Source: Takakia lepidozioides (Eukaryota; Streptophyta; Takakiopsida; Takakiales; Takakiaceae). Taken from it: DNA of 64,000 bases. The stretch is taken from contig CM060731.1 in the NCBI GenBank assembly GCA_030704615.1, positions 72,828,756 through 72,892,755 on the forward strand, read 5' to 3'. Below are positions 45,605 to 58,610 of this stretch, one piece after another; the first letter of the stretch is position 1, and each line of letters opens with the position of its first letter. Under the pieces are notes generated by a model. That model saw only the letters and a program-made list of their open reading frames with translations. It searched no databases and was not told the origin of the DNA. A program made the position numbers and the translations under genes.

Positions 45605-48600
45605 ATGGAGGTTTTTTCGCTTCAAGCCCTCAATGCTTCTCATTTCTGTCGTCTGCATTCACAGTTTTATTCCTTGCCTTATTCTGTCACTCTTCGACCC
45701 TGCAGCCCTAGCGCTATTTCGTCTCTCCAACACCTTCATTCTAGAAGCCTCTTTTCTCCTAGGTCCTCGATGTCAGTAACGGGTCATCCTCTCACATTAG
45801 CACGTGCAAGTTCCTCATCAGCACTCAATCTTCCGAACATGCCTCATGGGGAGACATTTAATCGAAAGGATACTGGGAAAGGGATCCACCGGCGCCGTAC
45901 ATTGTGCTTAGCAGATCGGGAGTCTGCCTCTGTTGAAAAAACTGAAGCAGGAGTCACTTCAGTGAATTCGGAGTTTGAACTCAAAGATGGATGGCAATGG
46001 AACAAGACAGGCCAAGAGCTGGTACTCTTCCCTTTCCAAAACTAGAGTCATAGGAGATTGTTTCCTAGGGTTTTAGGGGGACTAAAAAAGTGGGGCTCTG
46101 TAACCATTGACTAAATAGATGGATGCACCCAGTTGAGGCTTTCCTTGGTGGACTGTTGCATAAGAGTGTTTTCCAATGAACTGAGACAATAGGGATGCCA
46201 AGTTCAGCAACTGTTCATAGAAGTACAGATCAAGTTCCAGTGAGAGATAGTTAAATTAACTTGGCAACTGGAGCAATGCTCAACAGGTGCTCATTTTCTG
46301 AAACTCAGAACACTTCACAGATGCTGATACCCGACAACTTCTTTCCACTTGTGTAGAGACCACATGCAAATTTTAGCTTGTAATTCTCGGCCCTGCATTT
46401 TAAATTACCCAAAAATGCAGGGTACACTGCCAACGTCTTCGGGCTAGCATTGCTAGCTGATGTCAATTTCTCAAGGGCCTTGGAGAATTTGGAGAAGTAT
46501 ACTCTCTTTTTTCTCTCTCTCACACGGGAGGCCCAACGGACAAAACAGACACAGACCCAAAGAACTATGTGCTTTGTCTATTTGTTGTCTCTCTCCCTCT
46601 TCACAGGGGCCTGTCCGCCCTTCCTTCCCCTAGTCATGCACATGGATGTTGAGTAGGTCTATTGGCTTGAATGATTGGGTGGCAGTTAGCCTACACATTA
46701 CTCCTGGCGGCGGTGCCGATAGTGCCAGTGCTGCCTCGCTTCCAATGGTCGGGTGCATTTTACTTTCTCTTTCTGGCTCTGTGGTCTGTCTACGTTGGAA
46801 GTCATCGCAGGTATATTCATTCTGCGGCATTTCTCTTTCTGGTTCTTAGTTTTGGTTTTGTTAGAAATTGGTGAGATAAACCCTTACGGTCCATAAAACA
46901 AGGAATGGAAGCAAACTGTCTCACTATGTGCGGTCGTCTCTCTCTCTACACACAGACACACAGATATATCTGATGTCTGTAATCTGTGTTATGCTGAAAA
47001 TGTACCACTATGCTCCCAAACAACATATATCAGTTCACAAATTGATTCAGCACCCTGGGTTTCGCAGCAAACCCTTCCAGCCAAAACCGCTCTGCTCTTT
47101 CAATGTTCATATTCTGGATCTTCCGTGTGCAGTGACACACCTGAAGAATTACATAGTGTGAGGTTTTCAATTTTATCTATGAGATGCCAAAGCTCCTGAT
47201 AAGATCCCCAGCTGTGCATAATTTGTAACGCCAATTCTGGTTTAAAGACTTGGCTTGAGGTGAGATAACTACTTGATTAAGATGGCTCATTTGGAAAGAT
47301 AAATGTCATTCCAATCTGTGAGAAACTTGTGGTACCTGCAGTTTGGGGATGAAACCACCGCAGAAAGTGACATTCCAGCAGGGGCTTGCGGTGCCCTTGT
47401 TCTGCTCAGCTTCTCTATTTGGCTTCTACTGCTTGCTGCGCTTTTTTCCAGACCTTGACCTCCGAACATTCATAAGTGCCTACTTAGGCGTCGCTGGAGC
47501 GGTGGCTGTGGCCAGCAATTTAGTGCAGCCGTTGCGTCTCCTCCTTCCCAAATCTGGCAACCTGGCATGGCAAATTGGTAAGGCAGTGATACAAATATTA
47601 TAGATGGATCTTTCTCTTTCAATATGACATGTCAACCCTTTATTTTCATAATAAAAGCCTATTTTCTGAGATTTTAATTGAGTAACTGCTGGATGCTAGT
47701 GCATTTTCATTATGCAGACTCTGGTTTCAGCAGTTGTGGTAGCTGGCAAGCACCCAATGGATTTTTTTCGTCTGTTTAGTTATAAGACTGGCAAAATACT
47801 GCTGGCCAAAACCCCTGCCTCGGTTGATGTTTCTGACCCCTATACATCTTTGTATTTCTATTTTTAACCCAATTTGGTTGGCAGTTTCTTACTAACAAAG
47901 CTCATGACTTGTGTTGCAGACTTTCCAAGGTGGCTGGTTGAAAATGAGGGGAGGACAGTTCATCTGACAGTTACTCCAGCTGAAACTTTAGCAGCTCTTT
48001 GTGCGTGTTAAACTCTTCATGCTCCACACTTCTTTGGTGGTTGCCTCATGGGCAGCTGGTTTGTATCGTTTGGTTGCTATAACTATGCCACAGATGAGGG
48101 AACCTGTGGACTGTGGTCTTAAAATCAGCTGACTTGGTGTATTTAATTGTACTTACGTGGGACTTTGGCTGTAACTTGAGCAGTTGGTATTGGGGCAGCC
48201 ATAGCAAGTAAACAGTCAGGGGCACCATTCACTCTCAACAATTTCATAGCCGTGTGCATTGTCACTGAACTCTTGCAACTACTCTCTCTTGGCAGGTACT
48301 CCACACTGCCATATTTTAGACTCTGCTTCAATCTCCTTGCATGTGAGCCTCATGGTGTCAATAGTACAGTCTACTGCAATGGCTATCTCTCAGGTCTGAC
48401 ATGTAAACTGAAATAAGTCATTGCACTTGGACCAACTGAACTCATTTGGGTGATGTGTGATGGAGTGGGTGCAGTTTTGCAACAGCTGCAGCCATGCTGT
48501 GTGGACTGCTGCTATATGATGTGTTTTGGGTCTTTGGGTCATCACATGTGTTTGGTGATAACGTAATGGTGATGGTACGTGAGCTCAGCATATCTCTCTC

Positions 48601-50780
48601 TCAAGAGCGGCATGAGTACATTCTCTCAAAGCTGTATGCTCAGTGAATCCCTGGACATTGTACCCACTTTTTCCCTAAACGCTGCTTTAGCATACTTCAA
48701 CCGAATGCTGATACTTTCACCCAGAGTTTCACTTTCAAAATCTAGGCCTTGGATGGTTCCACCTCCATGCAAGCGTCTCCTCCTCTCATTGCTGAACAAG
48801 GTTATTGTATCTTTCCTCCCACTCATGTATGGATGGGGTGGGGGGTGTTGGAATTTGGAATTAGTGAACCAACCCACTTGACGACCCCCAGATTACTAGG
48901 AACTTAATGTTTGGTCAGTACATGGTTCATGTAGCATTCGCTTTTCATATCTAGACTTTGGTCTCTTAGCGTGTCAAGCTGTTGTAAATGGTAGCAATCA
49001 AAGAGGTATTTGTTGATCCCAATGCAGCGTTTATGAACTCAGTCAGGACTCGCATCTATTCCCACTGTAGTATATTCTGATTTCTGTATCAAGAGGGTGC
49101 GAGTTCAGCTATAATTTACATCAAGCAATTCCTTTCATCCTTTGCCAAGAAAGTTGGGACTCCCTGTCCTTGTGAAACTGTAGTTCTGTATGTGTTGTTA
49201 GATTAGTTAGGAAGATCAACTAGTTGGTGTCCTATGGTCTCATTCTCAGGTATTACAGGTCATAAGGCTACAGAAAACAACATCTTATGAGTACGTGCTC
49301 AGGTATTACACTTTTGCAGGTGGCAACTTCATCAGCTTTTGATGGACCCATGAAACTGATCTTCCCACAATTTAATGTAAGTTGATGCAAGCCTTGTACT
49401 AGTTGCTGCATGTGTTGTAGCAGTCCTGTGATTTGACTTCAACAAGAAAACTGTTGAATGCTAACTTCTATGGCCAACCTTAGATGTGAATCTCCCTTGA
49501 CAGTTAGGGTTATACAGGACCTCAAATGTCTTATTTTGTTCCATCACAAAGGTAGAGAGCTTTGGATGAAGCATCACACGACTTGGAAGGAAGAGAAGAT
49601 TACTGCTCAACATTAAATCTAGATCTGACTGGGGTAGTGTGTTTGCACATTCCTTAAGTGCGCCATGGAAGGTAGCTGCTCCCCACCCCATCACCAGGCC
49701 AGGTAAAACAGTGCAAAGAACTAACCCTGTGCCTTGGGTAGGTACTCAAACTCTTCCACCGAAGGCTCAAGAGCCATAATTGGTTGTTTGCCGCAAGCCT
49801 GTGGGCTACCTAACCAGGGGTCATGGGTTTTCTTCCAGGCGAATGCTGCTAATCCCTACTCAATTTTAGGCCTAGGTGATGTGGCGGCTCCTGGCCTCCT
49901 CATTGCATTGATGCTGCGGTTTGATCGTTCACGATCAAAGAATATGCCAGGAGAGGTTGTGATTTCTACACAATCTTCAACAACACAACCGTCTGGAGAA
50001 CCTGACAAAACGTATTTTGTCACCTGCATTGCATCTTATGTGTTTGGCCTCACTCTTACTGTCGGTAAGTGTTTCATACTCTGATTAGGTCTGACTAGTC
50101 TCTCTGTGGGTGTGGTTGGATGGGAACAAGCTCCAGGAAGTCCGTTATCATACTAATACAAAACATGCACTGCATTTTTCCTTAGAAGTCATGGGGTAGG
50201 AAAAATTCAGGAGTTTTGCAAAGAAACTGGCACCAACAGTGCTCCCGATTTCAGATCAAAGCGTAAGATGTATTTGGCATGACAAATGTGTTGTCCATTT
50301 CAATGAAGTTAGACAGACGGGTTTTTAGGCAGAAGGGTGTGATGGACTAGCCATTGGTGACAGAAAACCATTTTAATCCCACATGCAGCATGTCCATCGT
50401 TCTTCTCAATAGGGATAACGGAGCATTATTAGGCGATTGTTATGTAACTGTATGCCATTGGATGCCAGCATCTTTCATCTCTTATTGATCACCTCGTTTG
50501 CAAATTGCAAGCAACAAGAATAGCTACCCTTTTGACACAGCAAAGTATTCATGCCTTCTTTATTTGTATTGATTAATGGCCTCACTTGGTGGATTGTTCT
50601 GCAGTTGCTAATACTGTGTCAGGAGCTGCACAGCCAGCTTTGTTGTATCTGGTCCCCTCTCTCCTGTTTGGGGTGTTCATAGTGGCTGCATCGAGGTCAG
50701 AGGCCTCACTTCTGCTTGACTACAAGGATGAACCACTGATGAGTCCTATAGCAATCAAGAGCAATGATTCTTCAGATTGA
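45605..50780 (+). CDS. Signal peptide peptidase-type intramembrane aspartyl protease
   Basis: Complete nine-exon gene: 45605-46021, 46686-46810, 47342-47577, 47920-48000, 48184-48295, 48475-48574, 49320-49376, 49839-50064 and 50605-50780, in phase throughout, about 509 residues. It has the presenilin/SPP catalytic signatures in order: LLLYDVFWVFG (YD), SILGLGDVAAPG (GLGD) and AAQPALLYLVPS (PAL). Flanking hydrophobic segments give about nine membrane spans. SPPs cut type II transmembrane segments such as leftover signal peptides, usually in the ER. Unusual is an N-terminal extension of about 139 residues rich in Ser, His and Arg (MEVFSLQALN, then SLQHLHSRSLFSPRSSMS) before the first span, which looks like a plastid or mitochondrial transit peptide. 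In-frame ATGs at 45530 and 45596 are alternative starts. Confidence 0.9.
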
Positions 50781-51679
50781 ATCTCTCAAGGTGTACTTTC
50801 CGTTGAACTTCTGACAAGCTCAGAAGAATTGGTACTTGGTAGAATGTGATCTTACTTCCTCGAATGTGTATGCTGGGTGCAAGACTTTGGTGTCTACACA
50901 ACATTCTCCAGTGACTGGGCCACCACAGCTCAGTTGGCCCTGGTCTCTGTGTCTCACTGGGGGCTGTATCCACAGCCACAAGCCTGCTTGAAGACACTCT
51001 CCCAGTTCTGAGCAACTGGACCAAAACTAAGAGTCCCTTGACGGTTTCTTTCTTGATTTCTGGCAATATCAGCCTTATTGCAATGGCAGCAAGAGCGCGG
51101 GAGGAATTTTCAAAGTGAAGGTCGAGTTGACAGTGGCTCTCCTTGGTTCTACACTGAGGAATACATCCCTATCTTTTTCTCTCACATCTATGGAGCGCTT
51201 CACCAGGCTGGTTGCTGTGATGCTCACAATCAAGAGGTCAGTTAGATGTGAGGGCATCTAGATGTTGCCACTGCAAGGGGCTTGACTTGGTGGGGAAGCG
51301 TTCTATGCTCCAGTTTCTCTCTCTATCTGTACACAGTACAAGTCCTCTCGGTATGGGAGGGAAGCTCAAGCATAAGGATAGCCTCTTTAGACTTAGGTTG
51401 GTATCTTTTGGATGCGCTATCCTATTGTTGTAAGAGGAGAATTTGGAGAGCTCACCTTGGTGTCCCGGATTCTACATGACAACCACTTCCTGCAAATGTG
51501 GTTCTAAGTGGCCCTGTTTATACTGATCTCCTTGTTTCTAATGACTACTTCATTCCTCTGTCACTCTGCTCTTAAGCTAGAGGATTGTGCTTTGCTATTC
51601 CTTCACGTAGTGACAAACTGCAGCATGGTTTTTAAGTTACTGGCTGAGCCAACCAGTCAGCCAACCAGTTCCACAGGGA
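50781..51679. other. Convergent intergenic region, no gene recognised
   Basis: Between the 3' ends of the SPP (+) and PQQ-type (-) genes. Probably both 3' UTRs. Nothing else seen. Confidence 0.5.
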
Positions 51680-52269
51680 TCACTGCACACAAAATGAATA
51701 CAGTGTGTGTCCCATGGTTTCGGTGTTACCGCATGCAACTGCTGGGTCCATGCCAGTTCCTATGAAGGCACAAAGCTGTGCAACCGAGAACCCCCCATAA
51801 ACAGTTCCATTTGTGGGAGCTTCCCACAGAATTGTGCCAGTTTCTGCATCCAGGGCATATACTCCACCTTCAGGGCCCCCGCCCCCGACCAACACAAGTC
51901 CATCAGCAACACTCACAGGACCATGAGCGGGAGCATTGCCGGGCACTGCTGTTGACCACAGCACAGCTCCAGTGGTTGCATTCAAAGCTACCCATGCCCC
52001 TCCCTTTGTGAGGTTGGTGGATGGCAACAATGTGAAGTCCAACTGTTGGCTGTTGATGATATTCGTGTAGATCCTCTTGTCATCTGCTGCTGATCCCCAG
52101 GATGCGCCCCCCAACTTTCCTCCAGGTCCAGCCTTCTGCACACCCAAGATTATTTCTCAGTGGACTGTGTGTTTTTGTGTGTGTGTGTGTGTGTGTGCCA
52201 TTGAACTCCAAGGGCCTCTATATTACCAGAAGAGACTTCCAAGGAAGACTACCAACCGGCGAGATGAGC

Positions 52270-52306
<37 letters not shown>

Positions 52307-54052
52307 TGTGTGTGTACAAACTGTTGCCCAGATGAGCGAAGAAACTTCCAAGTGAGACTCCGAATCAGCGAGATGAGCAGGATAAACCACATCGCAAAAA
52401 AGGTGGGGGCGAGAGAGAGAGAGTGTGTGTGTACAAACTGTTGCCCAGATGATCTGACCGCTATCCCTGTCTAAAGCCCATACAACGCCACTTTTCTGCC
52501 CTGCTACCACAATGTCAAGCTCCCCTGTCTGAGAGGGGATGGTAAGCAGCATTGGAGCCTCTCCGAAGTCGTAATCAGGCCCAGGAATTCGTGGACAGTT
52601 GGGGTTGTGCAGGCGGGTGGAGCATGCAGTCCGCCGAACTTGTTGAGCAGCAAGATGTGTAGCCCATTTGATCTTCCCAGTGTCCATGTCCAAGGCCATG
52701 ATAGAGTTTGCGTGGTTGTCAGCTGCAAAGCTGGGGTCTCGGGCACCATGCTTCGTCTTCTTGCATGGTGCTTCCTCACACTTCTTATACGCATTTCCAG
52801 TAGCGATGTATACCAGGTTTCTGTCGGCGTCAATCGCAGGGCTGCTGCCCCACACAGCGGCGCCCGAGTATCGTTCAGACGAGCCATTTTTGTAAGGCAA
52901 CATCAACGTCCTCCACAACACCATGCCAGAGTGAAGATCCACTTTTATGAAGCTCCCTTGAAAGGTGCAACAATCCCCGTGAGGTATGTCCTGTTCATTT
53001 GACGACGTTCCTACATAGAAAAAGCTTTGGAAGTACAAGCATCTACCCAGTGATCAGTCTCTCATAAGGTTACGTCTCTATGGTCCACACGGACCTCTCT
53101 TTGCATGCAATTTCGTTTCATGACAAGTTCTAGACTCGTAATCTTTGTTGATAGAGGTCCGACTCGTTTCTTAGAGCACATGATGTTCTTGGGAAGATGT
53201 AGTGTGTGCCAGTTTAAGAGACTTGGCAGATGTGTTTTTCGATCTATTAGGATGCATGCATGTGGAGGAACTGATCACGACTGAGGGTATAAGCTTATAC
53301 CCTTGATAGGCAGATCCAGACATCGTAATACGAGCGCAAGGGTTTGTTTCCAACTTCGATATCCGAACTAAAGATCCATCCAGTCGGTTGAGGATAATCA
53401 CGATGGCAGGGACGTCGATCCCAACTACCAGCAGATATCCTGCTACCGTTGGTGTGGCTCTCGTGAAAGCATTACGCAAGCCTGTTATTGCGGACAAGTT
53501 CTGTCTCCAAAGGAGTGTCCCTGTTTCCGCAACTATGGCGTATACATTCCCATCAACCCATGTTGAAAAGTAAACGATGCCACCCGCGAATGATGGCGTT
53601 GATGTGATCATATTGCTGGCCTCAAAACTCCAGTGCAAAGAAAGTGAAGACGCTGATGAGGGATTGATTTCGCAGTCAGCCATTGCTCGCCGTCGGTTGG
53701 TGAGCTCTCCTCCATGGTTTATCCACTGCGAATTTCAATACGGGTCCACAATATCAGAGATCGCAAAGATCGCATAACCTTCTTCTGAAAGGATCAAGAA
53801 ATTTCTTGATCAGACCTGCAATCGAAGACTGTAGTTATTCTCAGCAACAGCAGCTGTACATAGAGTGGAGAACAGCCGCACGAATAGAAGCCGGCGCCAG
53901 CTACATACAGTCTATCTCTACAGTACCTTATCAAATGGAAGGAGACAAGAACCGTCGGAAGTGAGGGAGCACGATCCAAAGCAAATGCCGCCGTAGCTAA
54001 GAACAACAGCTACAGCGAACGCCACAGAAGACCGAAGACCCCAAGTTCTCAT
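51680..54052 (-). CDS. Secreted PQQ/quinoprotein-type beta-propeller (polyvinyl-alcohol-dehydrogenase-like)
   Basis: Four exons, 53927-54052, 53301-53725, 52439-53024 and 51680-52135, join in phase to give 530 residues. It begins with a signal peptide (MRTWGLRSSVAFAVAVVLSY). PQQ-propeller blades follow: GNVYAIVAETGTLLWRQNLS, then IKVDLHSGMVLWRTL, MALDMDTGKIKWATHL, VVWALDRDSGQIIWAT, WVALNATTGAVLWSTAV and VYALDAETGTILWEAP. The repeated A-x-x-x-TG-x-x-x-W is the tryptophan-docking motif. DRNLVYIATGNAY and DFGEAPMLL also match bacterial quinoprotein dehydrogenases. Plant members lack the cytochrome domain. The substrate is unknown, and PQQ binding is unproven. The start ATG at 54052 is chosen for the signal peptide. 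The third intron carries a local duplication with microsatellites. Confidence 0.9.
52178..52445. repeat. GT/GA microsatellites and duplicated exon-end in PQQ-gene intron
   Basis: The intron has (GT)n at 52178-52198, (GA)n at 52270-52303 and a shorter GA/GT run at 52410-52434. TGTACAAACTGTTGCCCAGATGA occurs at both 52314 and 52433. The right copy is the end of exon 3 plus its donor, so the left copy is a duplicated donor site. CCAAG.GA.ACT...GCGAGATGAGCAG is also duplicated. Confidence 0.8.
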
Positions 54053-55654
54053 TTCGGATCTTTCAACTAGGCAATTTACTGGATGATCCTTTATTGATTC
54101 ACTCTTGAAAACTGCGTGAGAGGAGGGAGATGAGCATCGGATTGGTCATGTAAAGAAGTACGCGCAAGATCGAGACTTTCCCAACTGTCCTAAGCAAGGT
54201 TGTGAGGAAGGGGGTTGTCACGATGGAAACTGGACTCATGTTAACGTGTTTTGAATGATTCGATCAAAGTGAGAACGATCATGTCAGCCTGTGGAGCAGT
54301 GACATCTGTGTTAACATCTAGGTATGCCAAAAAGCCTCAAATACCCCTTGCCACTAAATTATCTTGCGATAGATTGAATGTTCTGTTAGGAGCATCATAT
54401 GTACCTAGCTTCAAACAATTATGACTGGGTCCGATATGAGTCAATGAGTGGCTAGGGCCTCTTTTCTTTCCCGCCAATAGTACTTGAGACAACCCAAGAA
54501 GAATTTCACACGGGTCTATGACTACGAGAAGGCATGCACACCCACCTAAGAAAAGAAAAGTAGAACTCAACAGTGCCAGCTTCTGTGATTTCTAGTACTA
54601 CTTAGTATATATATATATTCATGATGGAGAAAGCTGTTACGAAAAGGATTTGGTTGCCATGTAGCACAAGTTGATCATCCTTTATTGTCACTTAAATGCC
54701 TAAATCTGGGCTGAAGTCTAATTTTCGTATTGAAATTCAAACAGTTGCCAGTATACTCAGTGTTGGCATGCAAGGTTGCTAACTGAAACTTATTGTGGGA
54801 AGATTAGCACAGTGTCTTAACCATATGATGGCTAGAACAAAACCTTGAAATGTAACTGAAGTCAGCAGTGCCATCCTGGAGTGCAAATTGACGGGGTAAA
54901 TGCCCTTCGTTGGCCGTTTTGCCATAAAATTAGGGCGCAATTCAGGGCAAGTTGTAGTTGAACAAAGCCGTCTTATAGCATTATAACTTAGAAGAGCAGG
55001 TCTAGCTTTGGCACTTCGCGAAGCTGGTGCCAGTCTTGTGGAAGAAAGGGAATACACGATCGTGCGTGTGATTTTGTTGAGATTGAGACAGAAGACTCCC
55101 GCCCAAACCAACGGTAAATAAGATGCACTTTGAGGAGATAAAGATAAAGATAAAGTTTCTTTAACGTCCAGTGAATTTACAGAGCCTACTGCCACAGGAG
55201 ATCAACAAAAAGGAGCGGACAACATAGCTTTCCTAATCTTATGAGCCTATGGCAAATGGTCATGGTAATTCCAGCGTCCGTAGCCGCCGGTGAACGAGGA
55301 TATAGTATGGTATCCGCCTTCATCTGGACGCTTTTGATGATCTCTTTATGAACATGTTGATTGGGAAGCTATACCTATTCAGGGTGTGGAAGTCCATGAC
55401 AAGTCGCATACCATTAAGGTTAAGTTAAATGGGTTGAAGAAGCCCTTCAAGTAGCTATGATCGAAGTTCAATATACTTATATGCAAAGTCATGCGTTTCC
55501 CATTCTAATAATCTGTGAGCCTCCTGTTTCAACTGAAGGTTCAATGTCTTGCAGAAAAGAAGGGGATATGCTTTAACTGCCAGACTACACAAAAAAAGGG
55601 CATCCTCGTAAGAAGCCTGGTGCCATGTCTTGGCCACGAGGATATCATGGGACC
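54053..55654. other. 5' flank of PQQ-type gene and 3' flank of polyketide synthase gene
   Basis: No further gene is recognised. Small features are a (TA)n run at 54607-54619 and a GATAAA triplet repeat at 55138-55154. Confidence 0.45.
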
Positions 55655-57572
55655 TCAGGACAAGCTTCTGGCCAGGGCTCCCTCGAAGGTGACACCAGGC
55701 CCAAAAGCAAGAAGAACGCCCCACTCAGGTTCTGTCTCCTGGCCGCCATTTGTCTCTTTGAGCCGGAGGCTATGTTGGCGCATGTAGTCCAAAACGTAAA
55801 TGATGGTGCTGCTGCTGATGTTGCCGTAGTCCGCCAGCACCGCACGACTGGCTTGAAGCTTCTCAGGTAAGAGTTCTAGCCGTCTCTCCACGGCATTCAA
55901 AATGGCTGGCCCTCCTGGATTGTAGATAGAACAAAAGGTTGTGAGTGGAAATTGTAACTCAGTAGAGCTTGGATACGATATCATGGGTGTCCAGAATCCA
56001 GAGAGTTGTCTACAACTCAGACTTACACGAGACAAACTTCTGCGCAGGCAGCTGTGGCGCAGTGCATGCCCAAGTTTCTGTTAACCGGGAAAAACTGCAG
56101 TGCTAAATAATTCAATTAGCTGATGCGGATGTCTCTGCATGTGTGAGTCTAATTAAATTTGAGATCGATTTGAAAGTTGCACAAACCTGGATGCACGGCC
56201 CAAAACAGGTCGTTATACTTCAGCCCGCCTGCCCGCTTGACGATCGAGCTACAATAATCCTCAATGTTTTCTTGTATCAATCTAGGGAGATCTCTTCCAA
56301 GCTTGAATAAGAGGCCTTCTTCGGTTAGCCTTCCATCAATAGTATCCTGAGTCTCTGGCAAAAAGCTTTGACCTGCCCATTCAAGCTCAAAGCACGGCTT
56401 CTCCATGACAGGTAGTGGGTCAGTCCCCAAAATCATGGCAGCCGCCCCATCCCCAAACAGTGCAGCTCCCACCAGGTCGTATGGGCGATCTGGGCTGGGG
56501 GGCCGAAAACCGATCAATGTGGTCTCACTAGTAACAATCAGAACCCGGCTACCAGGGTTGTTTTCTGCCAAATCCTTTGCAACCCGGATGCCAGAAGCGC
56601 CACCATAGCAACCCAGCATGTAAAGTATTACACGGTTTACATCCTTCCGGAGCCCTAGCGCTCTGGCCAGGTGCAGGTCACCCCCAGGGAGACGCACCTC
56701 GCTGGAGGAGACATAGACGAGGTGGGTTATGTCAGAGATGGGTCGACCCCACTCTTGGATTGCGCTTCTGGCTGCCTCCGCACCTAGCTTAGTCACCGCT
56801 ACAGCCGCAATCTTCAGGCGCTGTCCCAAGCTCGGAGAACCTTCGATAAGAAACTCTGGATTCTCTCTCAGGATCTGCTCGTTCATCACCACATAGCGCG
56901 TTTTGACTGTAGTGTTTACACCTGACCAAATGTGCACACGAGCAGATGTATAAGGAACCATACATCACATAAAAATTGAGGCCGAGATGCAATTGCATGT
57001 CAAGATCCTGGTTCAAGGCTAAAAGATCAGTTGCATTTGTGTATGAGTTCCACTTTTATTACACATATCGTGGTCAAGAGCAGACTGTGGAAATCGTGGT
57101 TGTTTGAATCAAGTTTAGTGAATTTATTTTCCTGGCTTGCAGGCGTACACTTGTGCACCCATAAGCCAAGAATCACACTGGGCCGAGTGCTACCTGATCA
57201 GCCTCCAAATTGTCAGCGTTCTGAAAATGTTATATATATACAGATGTGCGAGTGAAGTCAGTAAGGAATGCGCAGTTCTAACTTAGATCATCCATGGATA
57301 TTTTGGCTTTATAAGCTGTCATGATGCTTACAGAGCCGCTCAAGTTTCGCTTGCACAACAGGGTCGTCGATCTTGACGTCCCTAAGGTAACGCTCGGCCA
57401 ACCCCTCGTTCTTAACCACAACGTCGGGTACAGCGCGTCCTATGGCGAGGACTGTAGATTTGCCAGGCCTCGCTTGCCGTCTCCCACTCTTTGCCACTCC
57501 ATTGACCGCACTTATGTTCCCAAACTCTACGGCCTGCCCGTCAAAAGCTGCTTCCACTCTCCTGCCCTCCAT
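55655..57572 (-). CDS. Type III polyketide synthase, anther-specific CHS-like (ASCL; LAP5/LAP6 type)
   Basis: Three exons, 57332-57572, 56187-56921 and 55655-55914, join in phase to 411 residues. The catalytic triad is present: Cys in LYMLGCYGGASGIRVAKD, His in WAVHPGGPAIL and Asn in DYGNISSSTIIY. The C-terminal signature is GVLLAFGPGVTFEG. VKTRYVVM, ITHLVYVSSSEVRLPGGDL, PYDLVGAALFGDGAAAMI and TIDGRLTEEGLLFKLGRDLP fit the ASCL/PKSA-PKSB branch rather than true chalcone synthase. These enzymes condense fatty acyl-CoA with malonyl-CoA to alkyl pyrones, precursors of sporopollenin in pollen and spore walls. The start at 57572 (MEGRRVEAAFDG) is the first ATG in frame. The intron-1 position at the residue before VNTTVK is the usual CHS-family cysteine-codon intron. 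Likely functional. Confidence 0.95.
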
Positions 57573-58610
57573 TGAGTGAAGGTCTGGGAGATGTAGAAGA
57601 TCCAAGTGGCTAGAGACAGAAAAACGAAGACCAGTCTAGAGGCTAGAGAATGAGAGCTCGTGAAGGAAGACAATGTGAGAAGGGCAGGATGGACTGTTCC
57701 AAATATAAAGGCAGCATGCTAGAGGAGGGTGACAAAGGTCAAAGAAAGAGAGAGAGAGAGGGTAGAGGGCAGGTGAGCATGCTCCCTGGCTTGCTTACCT
57801 TCCTGACTGTCAAGACTGTTTCGTGTGTTAGAGCAGCGTCTTATTCATACCAATCAATACATTCATTTGTAAGAAGGTCTTGTATATGGAACCATGTCGC
57901 CTCCGTAAAGACCAGTGTTGGACTGGTATATGGACTGAGGCCTGGTATATATACTGAGAACAGACCAGCCTGGTCTACGGTTGGGCAAAAGCAGCCATTC
58001 TTTTATTGGCGATTTATCGCCAAATTGCGACTTTGAACGGGCGGCCCTGGCGAATGAGGTAAAGGAAAATAAGGTTGAAAAATAGATGGGTTTGGCCAAA
58101 AATTCATGTGGTGGGCCCATCTTTCGCCAAAGGGTATGCAAGAGGGAGCCACTTGTCGCCATCCTGGAGCGAGGAACGTTGAAATGAAGGGGCCAGATTT
58201 CGCTCAGCACCTGTAAGGGATCGCCACATTGACATGTACATTGGGGGAGGGTATGGAGCCAACTATGTTCCTTGTATACGGTACTACTTTACCATATATA
58301 CTTTGTAATCATCTTAGTTTATAATATGGCTTTGTGGTGGTGGTATTGATGATGCTTTGATGGCATAAGACCTTGTGTTCAAATCTCAAATTTTTGTCTC
58401 ATAGAGCTTGTTGAGGTAATATTTATTTTAAAAAACATTATGTTTTTTGTAAAAAAAGAGAATACCTCAACAATAGTTTCTGAGGGAGGTCAAAAACAGT
58501 TGTTCAGTTTTCAACCTGGCTCTCCTTTGGCAGGCAGAGCCCTTGTCCTTAACCAGATTGTATTGGCTGCTATATGATTTTTTGCCTCAGTTTGTAGTCC
58601 AAAGTCAACT
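57573..58610. promoter_or_regulatory. Upstream region of polyketide synthase gene
   Basis: On the minus strand a TATA-like CTTTATATTT lies at about 57696-57705, some 125 bp before the start codon, next to a TC-rich run (57741-57760 as GA on plus). This is a plausible core promoter, but only by position. The rest up to 58.6 kb has nothing recognisable. Confidence 0.35.

Noticed and set aside
52077-52355. Plus-strand frames through the GT/GA microsatellites
   Set aside because: The low-complexity repeats create open frames. They lie in an intron of the minus-strand gene.
58330-58400. TGGTGGT...TGTTCAAATC tRNA-like pattern
   Set aside because: Weak box A, no shared body with the SINE copies, no stems.
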